Shown here piece by piece: positions 8,528 to 16,051 of a stretch of 42,706 bases of DNA (its first letter is position 1; each line of letters starts with the position of its first letter). Both the position numbers and the translations under genes were made by a program. The DNA lies in assembly GCA_003021725.1 (NCBI GenBank), contig PXRA01000015.1, positions 1-42,706 of the forward strand, written 5' to 3'. This DNA is from Halobacteriales archaeon QH_8_64_26 (GTDB taxonomy: Archaea; Halobacteriota; Halobacteria; Halobacteriales; Halococcaceae). Below the pieces are notes generated by a model. It was not told the origin of the DNA. It worked only from the letters and a program-made list of their open reading frames with translations, and did no database searches.

Positions 8528-10138
8528 TCAGTCGATCCCGACCTCCTGAAGCCGTTCTCTCAATGCGACCCTGTTTACCGTTCCCGAGGCCGTCCGTGGG
8601 AGCCGATCGACGACCGCGATCGTCCGGGGGAGCTTGTAGTTCGCGAGGCGCTCGCGACAGAACGCCTCGATCTCACCTTCCGCGACCGCGCTCTCGACGT
8701 TTGCCGTGTTCCTCTCGGGGACGAGGGCCGCCCCGACTTCCTCGCCCCACTGTTCGCTCGCCAGTCCCACGACTGCCGCCTCGTTGACGGCCGGATGCTC
8801 GCGGAGCACGTCGCTTACCTCCCGGGGATCGACGGTTTGCCCGCCAGTGAGGATCCGGTCGTCGAGCCGTCCCGTGACCCACACCCGGCCGTCGTCATCG
8901 ACGTAGCCCAGATCCCCGGTGTGAAAGCCCGCCTCGGAGAAGGCCTCCTCGTTCGCCTCGGGGTCGTCGTAGTACCCCGGTGTGACCGTCGGCCCGCTGA
9001 TTACTAGCTCGCCCCGCTCGCCCGCCTCGAGGGGTTCGCCGTTCCCGACGGCCTGCACCCGCGTCCTTAGAAGTGGTCGGCCGACGGTTCCGGGCTGAGC
9101 GAACGCCTCCTCAGGGCGGGCGGTCGCGACCTGCGAGGCCGTCTCGGTCATCCCGTAGGTCGGGAAGACCGGCACGTCCGCCGCCCGACAGCGCTCGATC
9201 AACTCCCGGGAGGCGGGCGCTCCCCCCAGAAGCACGCACCGCAGCGAGTCCGGGAACCCCTTCCCTACCCTACCTGGGTCCCCATCGCCCCCGTTCTCGG
9301 CGACATCTACCATTCGGGAAAGCATCGTCGGGACGAGCGAGATCAGCGTACACTTCCGTTCGGAAAGCGTCTCGAGCGTCCTGCGGGCGTCGAACTCCCG
9401 CTGAAGAACGAGCGCGCTTCCGTACAGCACCGTGCGGTAGACCGGCGCGAGCCCCCCCATCCCGCTCGGCGGGAGCGCCAGCAACCACCGGTCGTCGGGC
9501 AGCGTCCCTAGCCGCACGGCTGAGCCAGCCGCGCTCGCGAGCACGTTGCCCGCCGTCAGCACGACGGCCTTCGGGTGGCCGGTCGTCCCGGAGGTAAACA
9601 ACAGTACCAGTGGCTCCTCGAAGCCGGTCGACTCGCTCTCGACCGATCCGCTTCCGGTCGTCCTCCGTCGGGCACTCGCCACGCCGTCGTCGGTTCGTCC
9701 GCCCTCCTCGGTCGGATCGGTCTCCCGGCTCCCGATCGCATCTCTCCCCCTCCTATCGAGTCGATCGATCGGGACGACCTGGGTGTCTTCCTCGATCGCG
9801 CTCGCGGCGGCTTCGGTACTCCGCCCATAAATCAGTCCCTCGCAGTCGGCTCGCCGGACCCGCGTTTCGATCTCGCCCGCGGTCAGCCGGGCGGAGAGAG
9901 GGACCAGTACCGCCCCGCGGCGTGCGATCGCGTGGACGAGCGCGACGGTTCTCGGCTTCGCTCCGAGCACCATCCCGACGTGATCGCCCCGGCCGATACC
10001 GACCGTCGCTAGCCCCGCCGCCAGAGCCTCCACACGCTCGTCGAGATCGGCGTAGCTCAGACGCTCGCCCGACGCCGCGTCGATCAGTGCCGTCGCCTCG
10101 GGCGAGACAGGTGCGCGATCGGCCAGCCAGTCAACCAT
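8528..10138 (-). CDS. menE: o-Succinylbenzoate-CoA ligase (MenE-like AMP-forming enzyme)
   Basis: A 536-residue AMP-forming acyl-CoA synthetase placed in the menaquinone cluster, predicted to activate o-succinylbenzoate with ATP and CoA. The P-loop LLFTSGTTGHPKAVVLT lies near 179-195, the adenine-site motif PTYGMTETASQV in the middle, and the hinge region TGDLGYVDDDGRVWVTGRLDD follows. In the C-terminal motif the usual catalytic Lys of the SGK-type signature is Thr520 (LPRTASGTVNR), which is worth noting. A low-complexity insert spans about 129-174. ATG 10138 (MVDWLADRAP) is chosen because homologues begin near here; ATG 10207 in frame is the alternative. It lies downstream of menA-menC but is separated by the convergent HalOD1 gene. 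Confidence 0.88.
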   Translation of the reverse strand: MVDWLADRAPVSPEATALIDAASGERLSYADLDERVEALAAGLATVGIGRGDHVGMVLGAKPRTVALVHAIARRGAVLVPLSARLTAGEIETRVRRADCEGLIYGRSTEAAASAIEEDTQVVPIDRLDRRGRDAIGSRETDPTEEGGRTDDGVASARRRTTGSGSVESESTGFEEPLVLLFTSGTTGHPKAVVLTAGNVLASAAGSAVRLGTLPDDRWLLALPPSGMGGLAPVYRTVLYGSALVLQREFDARRTLETLSERKCTLISLVPTMLSRMVDVAENGGDGDPGRVGKGFPDSLRCVLLGGAPASRELIERCRAADVPVFPTYGMTETASQVATARPEEAFAQPGTVGRPLLRTRVQAVGNGEPLEAGERGELVISGPTVTPGYYDDPEANEEAFSEAGFHTGDLGYVDDDGRVWVTGRLDDRILTGGQTVDPREVSDVLREHPAVNEAAVVGLASEQWGEEVGAALVPERNTANVESAVAEGEIEAFCRERLANYKLPRTIAVVDRLPRTASGTVNRVALRERLQEVGID

Positions 10139-10632
10139 CGCTCGCCGAAGGTCCTCGAACCCATTGACCGTTTCCACGCGCTCCCTTCCCCCAATCAGTT
10201 TTCCCATAGCCGAGCGAAGCGCCCGCCTGCATGCGACGCAGACCGCCCTCGGAACGCGGTCACCACGATACCTCCCCTTCCACGTCGCTTCCAACCGGGG
10301 ACGCCTGCTCCATCGAAGACGACGCTCGCCTACTTCGATACCCGGATCTATAGCGTGTATATAACTAATCGCCGATACTGCAAGGCCGTGATAGATGCCC
10401 GTATGATAGCCGACATAGGACCCAGCGCCCCAGCACCGTGGCGGGAGGGGGCCTTTCGATGCGATCGAATACGGGACCGAAGGGGACACACGCTGGCGGC
10501 ACGCTCGATACGGCGACGGCGAATCGATACACGACCACGACCGCACGACGCGCGAGCCCCCTGGCGGTCCGCCGGCCGGATTCCCAGGAGAACGGCGAGG
10601 GGTCCGTGGCGCTCGTCGGGAGCGCCGGCGCG
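10139..10632. other. Intergenic stretch with AT-rich patch
   Basis: About 490 bases upstream of both menE (minus) and the HalOD1 gene (plus). An AT-rich patch near 10345-10375 (GTATATAAC) could hold promoters for either direction. The frame of the HalOD1 gene is open further upstream (to about 10438), but that extension is basic and low in recognisable content, so I treat it as non-coding or uncertain. Confidence 0.4.
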
Positions 10633-10953
10633 ATGAGCGAGCCCAACCCCCAGGAGCGGTCCGGGGCCGGTCGGGAGATCCACCGCGCACATCACGATAT
10701 CGACGGTCGGGAGCCGATCACGGTCACGATCATCAAAGCCATTGCCTGTGTGACCGATCAGGACCCCCTCGAACTACCTCCGCTCCGCGAGGCCGTCCGT
10801 CTCGATCTCGACGCGCTCGACGACCTGTTCGTCCACGGACCGAACGGCCATCCGTCCCCCGAGACCTGCCTGCGCTTCCAGTACGTCGGCCACGTCGTGT
10901 TGATCTACGGCGACGGCCGCGTGAGCGTTCGTCGACCGCCTGGCCAGGAGTAG
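10633..10953 (+). CDS. HalOD1 output-domain protein
   Basis: A 106-residue protein that is essentially one HalOD1 domain, the small haloarchaeal output domain usually attached to sensory or response-regulator proteins. Typical features are an early hydrophobic helix (ITVTIIKAIACVT) followed by the LELPPLREAVRLDLDALDDLF segment, then a beta pair FQYVGHVVLIYGDGRVSV. Its biochemical role is unknown. ATG 10633 puts a short acidic leader before the domain; earlier starts at 10438 or 10459 are possible. It faces the menC gene tail by tail, and its stop lies only 25 bases from the displaced 3' end of menC. Confidence 0.75.
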   Translation: MSEPNPQERSGAGREIHRAHHDIDGREPITVTIIKAIACVTDQDPLELPPLREAVRLDLDALDDLFVHGPNGHPSPETCLRFQYVGHVVLIYGDGRVSVRRPPGQE

Positions 10954-10978
10954 CCGTGTCCGGTCGCCGAGGAACCGA

Positions 10979-11094
10979 TCAGTCGGTGGATCCGTCGAGC
11001 GCTTCCCGCGTGGCCGCCGCCGTGACCGTTCCGGGGCTCGATGGAACCCGGGCGTAACCGTTCGTTATCGGTGCCCGGTCGGTTCCTACCAGGT
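10979..11094 (-). pseudogene. Displaced 3' end of menC
   Basis: In the frame shifted relative to menC, reading continues from the G7 tract at 11095-11101 into DLVGTDRAPITNGYARVPSS and on to a TGA at 10979-10981. This has the character of a MenC C-terminus (a DLV helix end, a beta turn with NGYARVPSSPG). In the menC frame translation stops at once with GGTW. The join lacks roughly 20 residues expected between AIARAG and DLV, so a deletion plus frameshift is inferred. Confidence 0.45.
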
Positions 11095-12018
11095 CCCCCC
11101 CGCCCGCGCGATCGCCCCGTCGATCGTCGTCGTCACTACCGGTTCGACGCCCGCCGCTCGCGCCCGGTGCGCTACCTCTCGGGTCCGATCGAGCCCGCCG
11201 AGTGCCATCGGCTTACAGATCAGGACGTCGGCCGCGTCCCGTTCGAGCACCGTTTCGGGGGCGTGCTCCGCGAGCGACTCATCCAGGGCGACTTTCGTAC
11301 TACTGTCCTCACGGAACGTGGCGTGACCCGCGAGATCGCTCGCCGACAGGGGCTGTTCGATGTACGCGACCCGATCGCCGAGTACTTCCTCGAAGGTCCC
11401 GAGCGCCCGTCGTGTCTCCTCTCGTGACCAGGCTCCGTTCGCGTCCGCACGTATCCCGACATCGTCTTCTTCCCGCACTTCCTCGCCGATCGCCCGTAGC
11501 CGTGCGACGTCTTCTTCGATCGATCGAGCGCCGACTTTCACTTTCAGGCAGCGAAACCCCTCTTCGATCGCGCTCGCGGCCGCGCTGGCACCCTCTTCGG
11601 GCGATCCGTCGCCGATCGTCGCGTTGACCGGCACGCGTTCGACCTCTCGATCGCCGCCGAGATATCGGTAGAGTGGCTCCTCGTTCTCCCGTGCCTCGAA
11701 ATCCGCGAGCGCCATTGTGAACCCGTGGCGGGCGGCGGGGGTCTCGCTCGCATCAAGCGTGCCGAGCCCCGCTCGTTGGGCTGCTCGCCGGTCGGCACTC
11801 GTCACTTTACCTCGATACGCGTCGGCCGCCTGCGTTAGTGCCTGCTCACACGTTTCGAGCGATTCCGTCCAGCCCGGAAGCGGCGTCGCCTCGCCGATAC
11901 CGAGTCCATCCTCACTCTCGATGGCAACGAGGAATCCCTCGCGAGCCTCAATCGGGCCGCGGGCGGTTTCGAGGGGACGAGCGAGCGACAGCGAGAACGG
12001 AGCGAGTTCGATCGACAT
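11086..12018 (-). CDS. menC: o-Succinylbenzoate synthase MenC, C-terminus truncated by frameshift
   Basis: An enolase-superfamily enzyme that dehydrates SHCHC to o-succinylbenzoate in menaquinone synthesis. From ATG 12018 it has 310 residues. The catalytic KxK (Lys159, Lys161 in LKVKVG) and metal ligands Asp192 (RADANG), Glu221 (IEQP) and Asp246 (ALDES) are present, with the second base Lys269 in CKPM. The frame ends soon after VVTTTIDGAIARAG, where homologues continue with the last helix and tail; that tail is found out of frame downstream (10979-11094). A GTG at 12027 overlaps the menA stop as GTGA and is an alternative start. The barrel may lack its final segment, so activity is uncertain. 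Confidence 0.82.
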   Translation of the reverse strand: MSIELAPFSLSLARPLETARGPIEAREGFLVAIESEDGLGIGEATPLPGWTESLETCEQALTQAADAYRGKVTSADRRAAQRAGLGTLDASETPAARHGFTMALADFEARENEEPLYRYLGGDREVERVPVNATIGDGSPEEGASAAASAIEEGFRCLKVKVGARSIEEDVARLRAIGEEVREEDDVGIRADANGAWSREETRRALGTFEEVLGDRVAYIEQPLSASDLAGHATFREDSSTKVALDESLAEHAPETVLERDAADVLICKPMALGGLDRTREVAHRARAAGVEPVVTTTIDGAIARAGGTW

Positions 12019-12023
12019 GAGGT

Positions 12024-12962
12024 TCACACCGCCAGTCCGCCCGCGAACAGTACGGCATAGCCCGCGAGCAGCTTTCCGACGCGTTCGAGTGCGGGGTTCA
12101 GTGCCTCGCCGCTCGTTTCGGTCAGGACGACCTGTGAGACGCCAACGGCGTAGGGAAACGTGAGGACCGGGAGAAGCACTCCGAACCCGAAGCGCGGGTC
12201 GGCAAGCAGGACGAAGGGAATCACGTAGGCCATCCCGACGAGTGCCAGAAATTCGATACGGCTCCAGGTATACCCTAAGAGGACCGCGAGCGTTCGCTTG
12301 CTCGCCTGCCGGTCGGTCTCTAAGTCCCGTACGTTGTTCACGACGAGAATGCAGGTACTCAACCCTGCGATCGGAAGGCTCGCGACGATTGTCGCAAGCG
12401 GTAACGTATCGGGGGGCAGCCAGAGCGGGACTGGCTCGACGCTCGTGAGCGCCGCTGCCTGCACGTAGTAGGTCCCGGAAACGGCCACCACACCGAAAAA
12501 GACGAAGACGAAGGGATCGCCTAACCCGTAGTAACCGAAGGGATAGGGCCCGCCGGTATAGGCGAGACCGCTGAGCACGCTCGCGAGGCCGACCAGGAGG
12601 ATCGGGGCGCCGCCGACGTACACGAGATACGTCCCGACGCCGATCGCGAGCGCGAAGGCCCCGTACATTGCCCGCTTGACTTCCTCGGGGGCGATCAGCC
12701 CGCCGGCGGTCACCCGGGTAAAGCCTTCACGCTCCTCGGTGTCGGTCCCTCGGACGGCGTCGTAGTAGTCGTTCGCGAAGTTCGTCCCGATCTGGATACA
12801 TAAGGCTCCCAACAGCGCCGCGAGTGCCGGCAAGGGAGCAAGCACTCCGAAGCCGATCGCGAGGCCGACGCCGACGATCACCGGCGCGGCACCTGCCGGT
12901 AAGGTCTGGGGTCGGGCGGCCATCACCCAGGCCTGCCGGCGCGAGACCTCCTGTGGACTCAT
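12024..12962 (-). CDS. menA: 1,4-Dihydroxy-2-naphthoate polyprenyltransferase MenA
   Basis: A 312-residue integral membrane UbiA-family prenyltransferase that attaches the polyprenyl chain to dihydroxynaphthoate. The first Asp-rich motif is seen as NFANDYYDAVRGTD near residues 61-74 and the second as NVRDLETDRQASKRT in the middle. About eight or nine hydrophobic segments are spaced along the protein. The N-terminal AWVMAARPQTLPAGAAPV is a family signature. It is the first gene of a menA-menC pair, with stop and next start overlapping or 5 bases apart. No clear TATA box was seen upstream. Confidence 0.93.
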   Translation of the reverse strand: MSPQEVSRRQAWVMAARPQTLPAGAAPVIVGVGLAIGFGVLAPLPALAALLGALCIQIGTNFANDYYDAVRGTDTEEREGFTRVTAGGLIAPEEVKRAMYGAFALAIGVGTYLVYVGGAPILLVGLASVLSGLAYTGGPYPFGYYGLGDPFVFVFFGVVAVSGTYYVQAAALTSVEPVPLWLPPDTLPLATIVASLPIAGLSTCILVVNNVRDLETDRQASKRTLAVLLGYTWSRIEFLALVGMAYVIPFVLLADPRFGFGVLLPVLTFPYAVGVSQVVLTETSGEALNPALERVGKLLAGYAVLFAGGLAV

Positions 12963-13074
12963 TATTGGGGTGTTGAGGGTCCGGTAGGGTCAACCTTCGG
13001 ATACGAGTCCGGGGACGGGACACCGTAGTCCGAGTACTACCGGGCGGCGGGGTCCCCACTGTGGTGACGGCCGC

Positions 13075-13694
13075 TTACCAGTCGATACCCTCTCGGTCGC
13101 GCCAGAACCGACCGCCGGGGCCTCCGGGCGCGAAGCGAGCGAGCCGGATCGGCGTGTCCGCTCCTTCGACGGGATCCCTCGGTGCCTCCGGGCCACTCAT
13201 GTCGGTGCTGACCCACCCCGGGGAAGCCGCGTTGGCGATCAAGCCCTGGTCCCCATATCCACCCTGCAAATAGACGGTCAGCCCGTTGAGACCGGCCTTC
13301 GGGATGCGGTAGGCAGGTGAGCCCCCGCTCATTGCCTCGGTTAGCGCGCTCATTCCACTGGATACGTTCACCACACGGCTGCCTTCTCGCTCCAACAGCA
13401 AGGACAGGGCGGCTCTCGACAGCAGCGCCGGCCCCCGGAGGTTCGTGCTTAGGGTAACGTCGATACCCTCGATCGGTGCTTCGTCGAGCGGGTCGCTCGG
13501 CCCGCCGATGCCGGCGTTGCTCTCACGGGCAGATGCCCGCGAGAGGCAGCGGGACGTAGTCCCGCCCGGTGCACGAGGACGTCGAGCCGACCGCGCTCGG
13601 CGAGTCCGCTCGCGATCCCCCGCCCGATACCGCGGGTCGCGCCCGTCAGGAGTGCGACCTGGCCGGCGAGGTCGTCGTAGATCTCCGGGTCCAT
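13075..13694 (-). pseudogene. Decayed short-chain dehydrogenase/reductase
   Basis: Remains of one SDR oxidoreductase in two frames. The N-terminus from ATG 13694 shows the NAD(P) site VALLTGATRGIGRGIASGLA, then jumps straight to RLDVLV, so about 35-40 residues of the Rossmann fold are missing. A 53-base insert with two palindromes (13519-13571) replaces the first Asn of NNAG and shifts the frame. Downstream the other frame continues with NAGIGGPSDEAPIEGIDV, the VVNVSSGMSAL strand, the catalytic YRIPK motif (Tyr and Lys), and ASPGWVSTDM, to the TGA/TAA end at 13075. It cannot give a working enzyme. The former substrate is unknown. Confidence 0.85.
13519..13571. repeat. 53-base insert with two palindromes in the SDR gene
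   Basis: Bases 13520-13545 form a 12-base-arm inverted repeat with a 2-base loop and one mismatch (core CGGGCAGATGCCCG). Bases 13549-13565 form a perfect 7-base-arm inverted repeat, GCGGGAC-GTA-GTCCCGC. The insert sits between the codons for VLV and for the AG of the SDR NNAG motif. Its length, 3n+2, explains the frameshift. No transposase gene is attached. The origin is unknown; a remnant of a mobile-element end is possible. Confidence 0.6.
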
Positions 13695-13783
13695 GCCAAC
13701 GAGACGGCAGCCAGTGAGAAAAGACGTCGTATAGGAGCTAACCGGGTACTGCTCGGTCGATTACCGCTTCGTCGGTATGGTAG

Positions 13784-14395
13784 TTACGACGGCTCCTCGG
13801 CGTGGTCCCGACGCATCGCGATCTCGAACCACGGACAGAGCCGTAGCTGTCGGTAGCGTTTCGGGTGTTCGTACAGGTCCTCGTAGGAGACCCACAGGAG
13901 GCCGGCGACCTCCGCAGGGTCGGGCTCGGTCGTGGTGTCCGAGAGCGTGAGTTTGAGGACCGTACAGACCTCGTATTCGAGGCCTTCGTTGAGGTAGAAG
14001 CGCTTGTACTCGAAGACGTCCGTCTCCCGGAGGTCGTCGTACTGATCGGGCGTGATACCGAGTTCCTCCTCCAGTCGTTGGCGGGTCCCGTCGACCTGGC
14101 TCTGACCGGGTGCGGGATGGGAGGCGACGGTGCCGTCCCAATGGGTGTCCCACAGTCGCTTCTCGGGACTCCGGCGGGCGAGTAAGATCCGTCCTTTCTC
14201 GTCGTAGACGAGGACGGTAAAGGCCCGATGGCGAACTCCCTCGCCGGTGTGGGCGTCGAGGCGATCGACGAGGCCCTGTCGTTCGTCCGCTGTGTCGACG
14301 GCGACGACCTGCTCGCGCCCGCTTGATCCTGCCTCCGTTTCGCCGGTCGCCGCCCCCTCGACCTCCTCGGCTCCCGTGGCGTCCGGTGTACTCAT
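13784..14395 (-). CDS. NUDIX protein of the type-1 IPP isomerase group
   Basis: A 203-residue protein resembling type-1 isopentenyl-diphosphate isomerase, which interconverts IPP and DMAPP for lipid and quinone side chains. Signatures are HRAFTVLVYDEKGRILLARR, WDTHWDGTVASHP, the NUDIX helix TRQRLEEELGI, and EYEVCTVL, whose Glu142 matches the catalytic Glu of the E. coli enzyme. The catalytic Cys position (VCGHP in E. coli) is Ala91 here (VASHP), so the mechanism or the substrate may differ. An acidic N-terminal extension of about 40 residues precedes the domain. It is divergent from the CPBP gene. Another NUDIX activity cannot be ruled out. Confidence 0.78.
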   Translation of the reverse strand: MSTPDATGAEEVEGAATGETEAGSSGREQVVAVDTADERQGLVDRLDAHTGEGVRHRAFTVLVYDEKGRILLARRSPEKRLWDTHWDGTVASHPAPGQSQVDGTRQRLEEELGITPDQYDDLRETDVFEYKRFYLNEGLEYEVCTVLKLTLSDTTTEPDPAEVAGLLWVSYEDLYEHPKRYRQLRLCPWFEIAMRRDHAEEPS

Positions 14396-14476
14396 ATGTA
14401 GTCACTCGTAGAGCCCGGTGAAACCCCCTTCGACTCCGTGCCGGTATCGATAGCTCCCTTCGCGATGTGATAGGGA

Positions 14477-14486
14477 GAAAATACAT
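14477..14486 (+). promoter_or_regulatory. TATA box of the CPBP gene
   Basis: AAAATACATA, centred about 28 bases before the ATG at 14511. The 115-base space to the divergent NUDIX gene must also hold that gene's promoter; a weak TTTCAC on the minus strand near 14420 is the best candidate. Confidence 0.5.
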
Positions 14487-14510
14487 ACGGGAGTTCGAGC
14501 GACACCTTGT

Positions 14511-15482
14511 ATGGGAACGTCGGACTCGGATAGCTCGGAGGCCCTGTGGGCACCGAAAACGACGGCGTTCGAAGACGCCGGCCTGGAGGCGCGGCGCGTA
14601 CTCCTGTTCGTCGCGTTCGCGTTCGGCATCTCGTGGGCGATCGGGGCGATCGTCTACGCGACCGGCGGAATCGGGCCCGAGAGCCCTTCCGTACTACCCG
14701 GTGTCCCGCTGTGGGCACCGCTCGTCGCGATCGGCTATATGTTCGGCCCTGCGCTCGCGAACGTCTGTACCAGGATCGTCACCGGCGAGGGCCGCGCCGA
14801 CCTCGGTCTCCGGCCGCGCTTCCGTCGCGACTGGCGCTGGTGGGCCATCGCGTGGCTCCTTCCGATCGCGTTGATCTACCTCGGTACGGCGCTCTTTTTC
14901 GCGTTCTTTCCGGAGTACTTCGACCCCTCGTCGAGCGCCGTAACCCAGTTTCCGGGAGCGACGGGAGCTGCCGGTGGTTCGTCGGCGCTCGACCCATGGA
15001 CGCTCGTCGTCCTCCAGGCAGTCAGTGTCCTCACGATCGGAACGGCGATCAACTGTCTTCTCACCTTCGGCGAGGAGTTCGGCTGGCGGGCGTACCTCCA
15101 GCCGAAACTCATGCCCCTCGGCGGCCGACGAGCCGTCCTCCTCACCGGGGCGATCTGGGGCATCTGGCACTGGCCGGTGATCCTAATGGGCTACAACTAC
15201 CCCGACGCGCCGGTAGCCGGTGCCGTCGTGATGGTACTCGTTGCCGTCGTCTTCGGCGTGGTTCTGGGATGGGTGACGATCCACACTCACAGCGTCTGGC
15301 CGGCCGTCATCGGTCACGCCGCGATCAACGCTAATGCCGGGATCGGTCTCCTGTTCGCACAGGGGAGTCCGAGTTCGTTGCTCGGTCCGGCACCGACAGG
15401 CGTGATCGGCCTGCTCCCGCTCGCTGCCCTCGCGCTCTGGCTTCTCGTCCGGCCCGGAGCGCTGGTTTCCTCCGGCTCGTAG
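14511..15482 (+). CDS. CPBP (Abi) family intramembrane protease
   Basis: A 323-residue multi-pass membrane protein with the three CPBP motifs: GEEFGWRAYL (the EExxxR glutamates), IWGIWHWP (motif 2), and VIGHAAIN (motif 3 histidine). These form the metal or glutamate/histidine active site buried in the membrane, as in Rce1-like prenyl proteases. About eight hydrophobic segments are visible, the first near residues 28-50. Bacterial relatives take part in bacteriocin immunity or protein processing; the archaeal substrate is unknown. ATG 14511 is supported by the promoter 28 bases upstream. The C-terminus is short and polar. Confidence 0.9.
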   Translation: MGTSDSDSSEALWAPKTTAFEDAGLEARRVLLFVAFAFGISWAIGAIVYATGGIGPESPSVLPGVPLWAPLVAIGYMFGPALANVCTRIVTGEGRADLGLRPRFRRDWRWWAIAWLLPIALIYLGTALFFAFFPEYFDPSSSAVTQFPGATGAAGGSSALDPWTLVVLQAVSVLTIGTAINCLLTFGEEFGWRAYLQPKLMPLGGRRAVLLTGAIWGIWHWPVILMGYNYPDAPVAGAVVMVLVAVVFGVVLGWVTIHTHSVWPAVIGHAAINANAGIGLLFAQGSPSSLLGPAPTGVIGLLPLAALALWLLVRPGALVSSGS

Positions 15483-15524
15483 TCGCCCGGCCGAGCCGTC
15501 AGCGCTCAGCCACACCGCCGACGC

Positions 15525-15938
15525 CTATCCCAACTGCTCGTCTAAGATCAGTCGGGTCTCGGTGCTTACGATCTCTTCCATCTCCCGGGCCTGGCTGATG
15601 AGGTCGTTCACCCCTTGAGTGTCGGCGGCGTCGACCACGAGCACGACGTCCTCACGGCCCGAGACCTGCCAGACGAAATCGACCTCGGGCCACTCTGCCA
15701 TCCGCTCGGCGACCGCCGAGGTATCGACCGCGACGTCGACGCTCGCCTCGATCATCGCCTTGATATTGCCTGTCCGAGTGGCGATCGTGAACCGTTCGAT
15801 GACGCCGTCCTCGCTCATGCGATCGACCCGATTACGAACGGTGCCCTCCGAGGTCCCGACCCGGTCGGCGATCTCGGTGTAGGGGGTCCGGGCGTCCCGA
15901 CGGAGCGCGTCCAAGATAGCGCGATCGAGGTCGTCCAT
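15525..15938 (-). CDS. lrp: Lrp/AsnC family transcriptional regulator
   Basis: A 137-residue regulator with an N-terminal winged HTH (LDRAILDALRRDARTPYTEI, then ADRVGTSEGTVRNRVDRM) and a C-terminal RAM domain (about 65-135) ending with STETRLILDEQLG. Such proteins form octamers of dimers and respond to amino acids. It is divergent from carA with 113 bases between starts, an arrangement that suggests control of carA and of itself. The intergenic region has two similar TACG-CGTA boxes. No good TATA box was seen for this gene, so its own promoter may be weak or regulated. Confidence 0.92.
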   Translation of the reverse strand: MDDLDRAILDALRRDARTPYTEIADRVGTSEGTVRNRVDRMSEDGVIERFTIATRTGNIKAMIEASVDVAVDTSAVAERMAEWPEVDFVWQVSGREDVVLVVDAADTQGVNDLISQAREMEEIVSTETRLILDEQLG

Positions 15939-15986
15939 GGAGGACCTGAACTACACCTGCTGCCCACTTGTCGGTTGCGGGCTGGC

Positions 15987-15999
15987 TACGAAATTCGTA
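15987..15999. promoter_or_regulatory. Palindrome, probable Lrp operator 1
   Basis: TACGAAATTCGTA, a perfect 13-base palindrome with one central base. It lies upstream of the carA TATA box and about 50 bases upstream of lrp. Its form fits an Lrp-family dimer site; the assignment is by position. Confidence 0.5.
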
Positions 16000-16019
16000 A
16001 TCTCGCTTCGAAAGCAACG

Positions 16020-16028
16020 TTTATAATA
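16020..16028 (+). promoter_or_regulatory. TATA box of carA
   Basis: TTTATAATA, centred 28 bases before the carA ATG at 16052, with a purine-rich GAAAGCAAC just upstream as BRE. A leaderless start is predicted. Confidence 0.7.
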
Positions 16029-16038
16029 GGTGCAACCG

Positions 16039-16051
16039 TACGGTCTTCGTA
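16039..16051. promoter_or_regulatory. Second TACG-CGTA box overlapping the carA start region
   Basis: TACGGTCTTCGTA matches 10 of 13 bases of the palindrome at 15987-15999 and keeps its outer TACG and CGTA. It begins exactly 52 bases after the first box, close to five helical turns, and ends one base before the carA ATG. Binding there would cover the transcription start. Confidence 0.4.

Noticed and set aside
10365-10646. Possible minus-strand gene in the menE upstream region
   Set aside because: Composition is rich in Arg/Pro/Ser with no motif, and overlaps the HalOD1 start; judged a chance frame.
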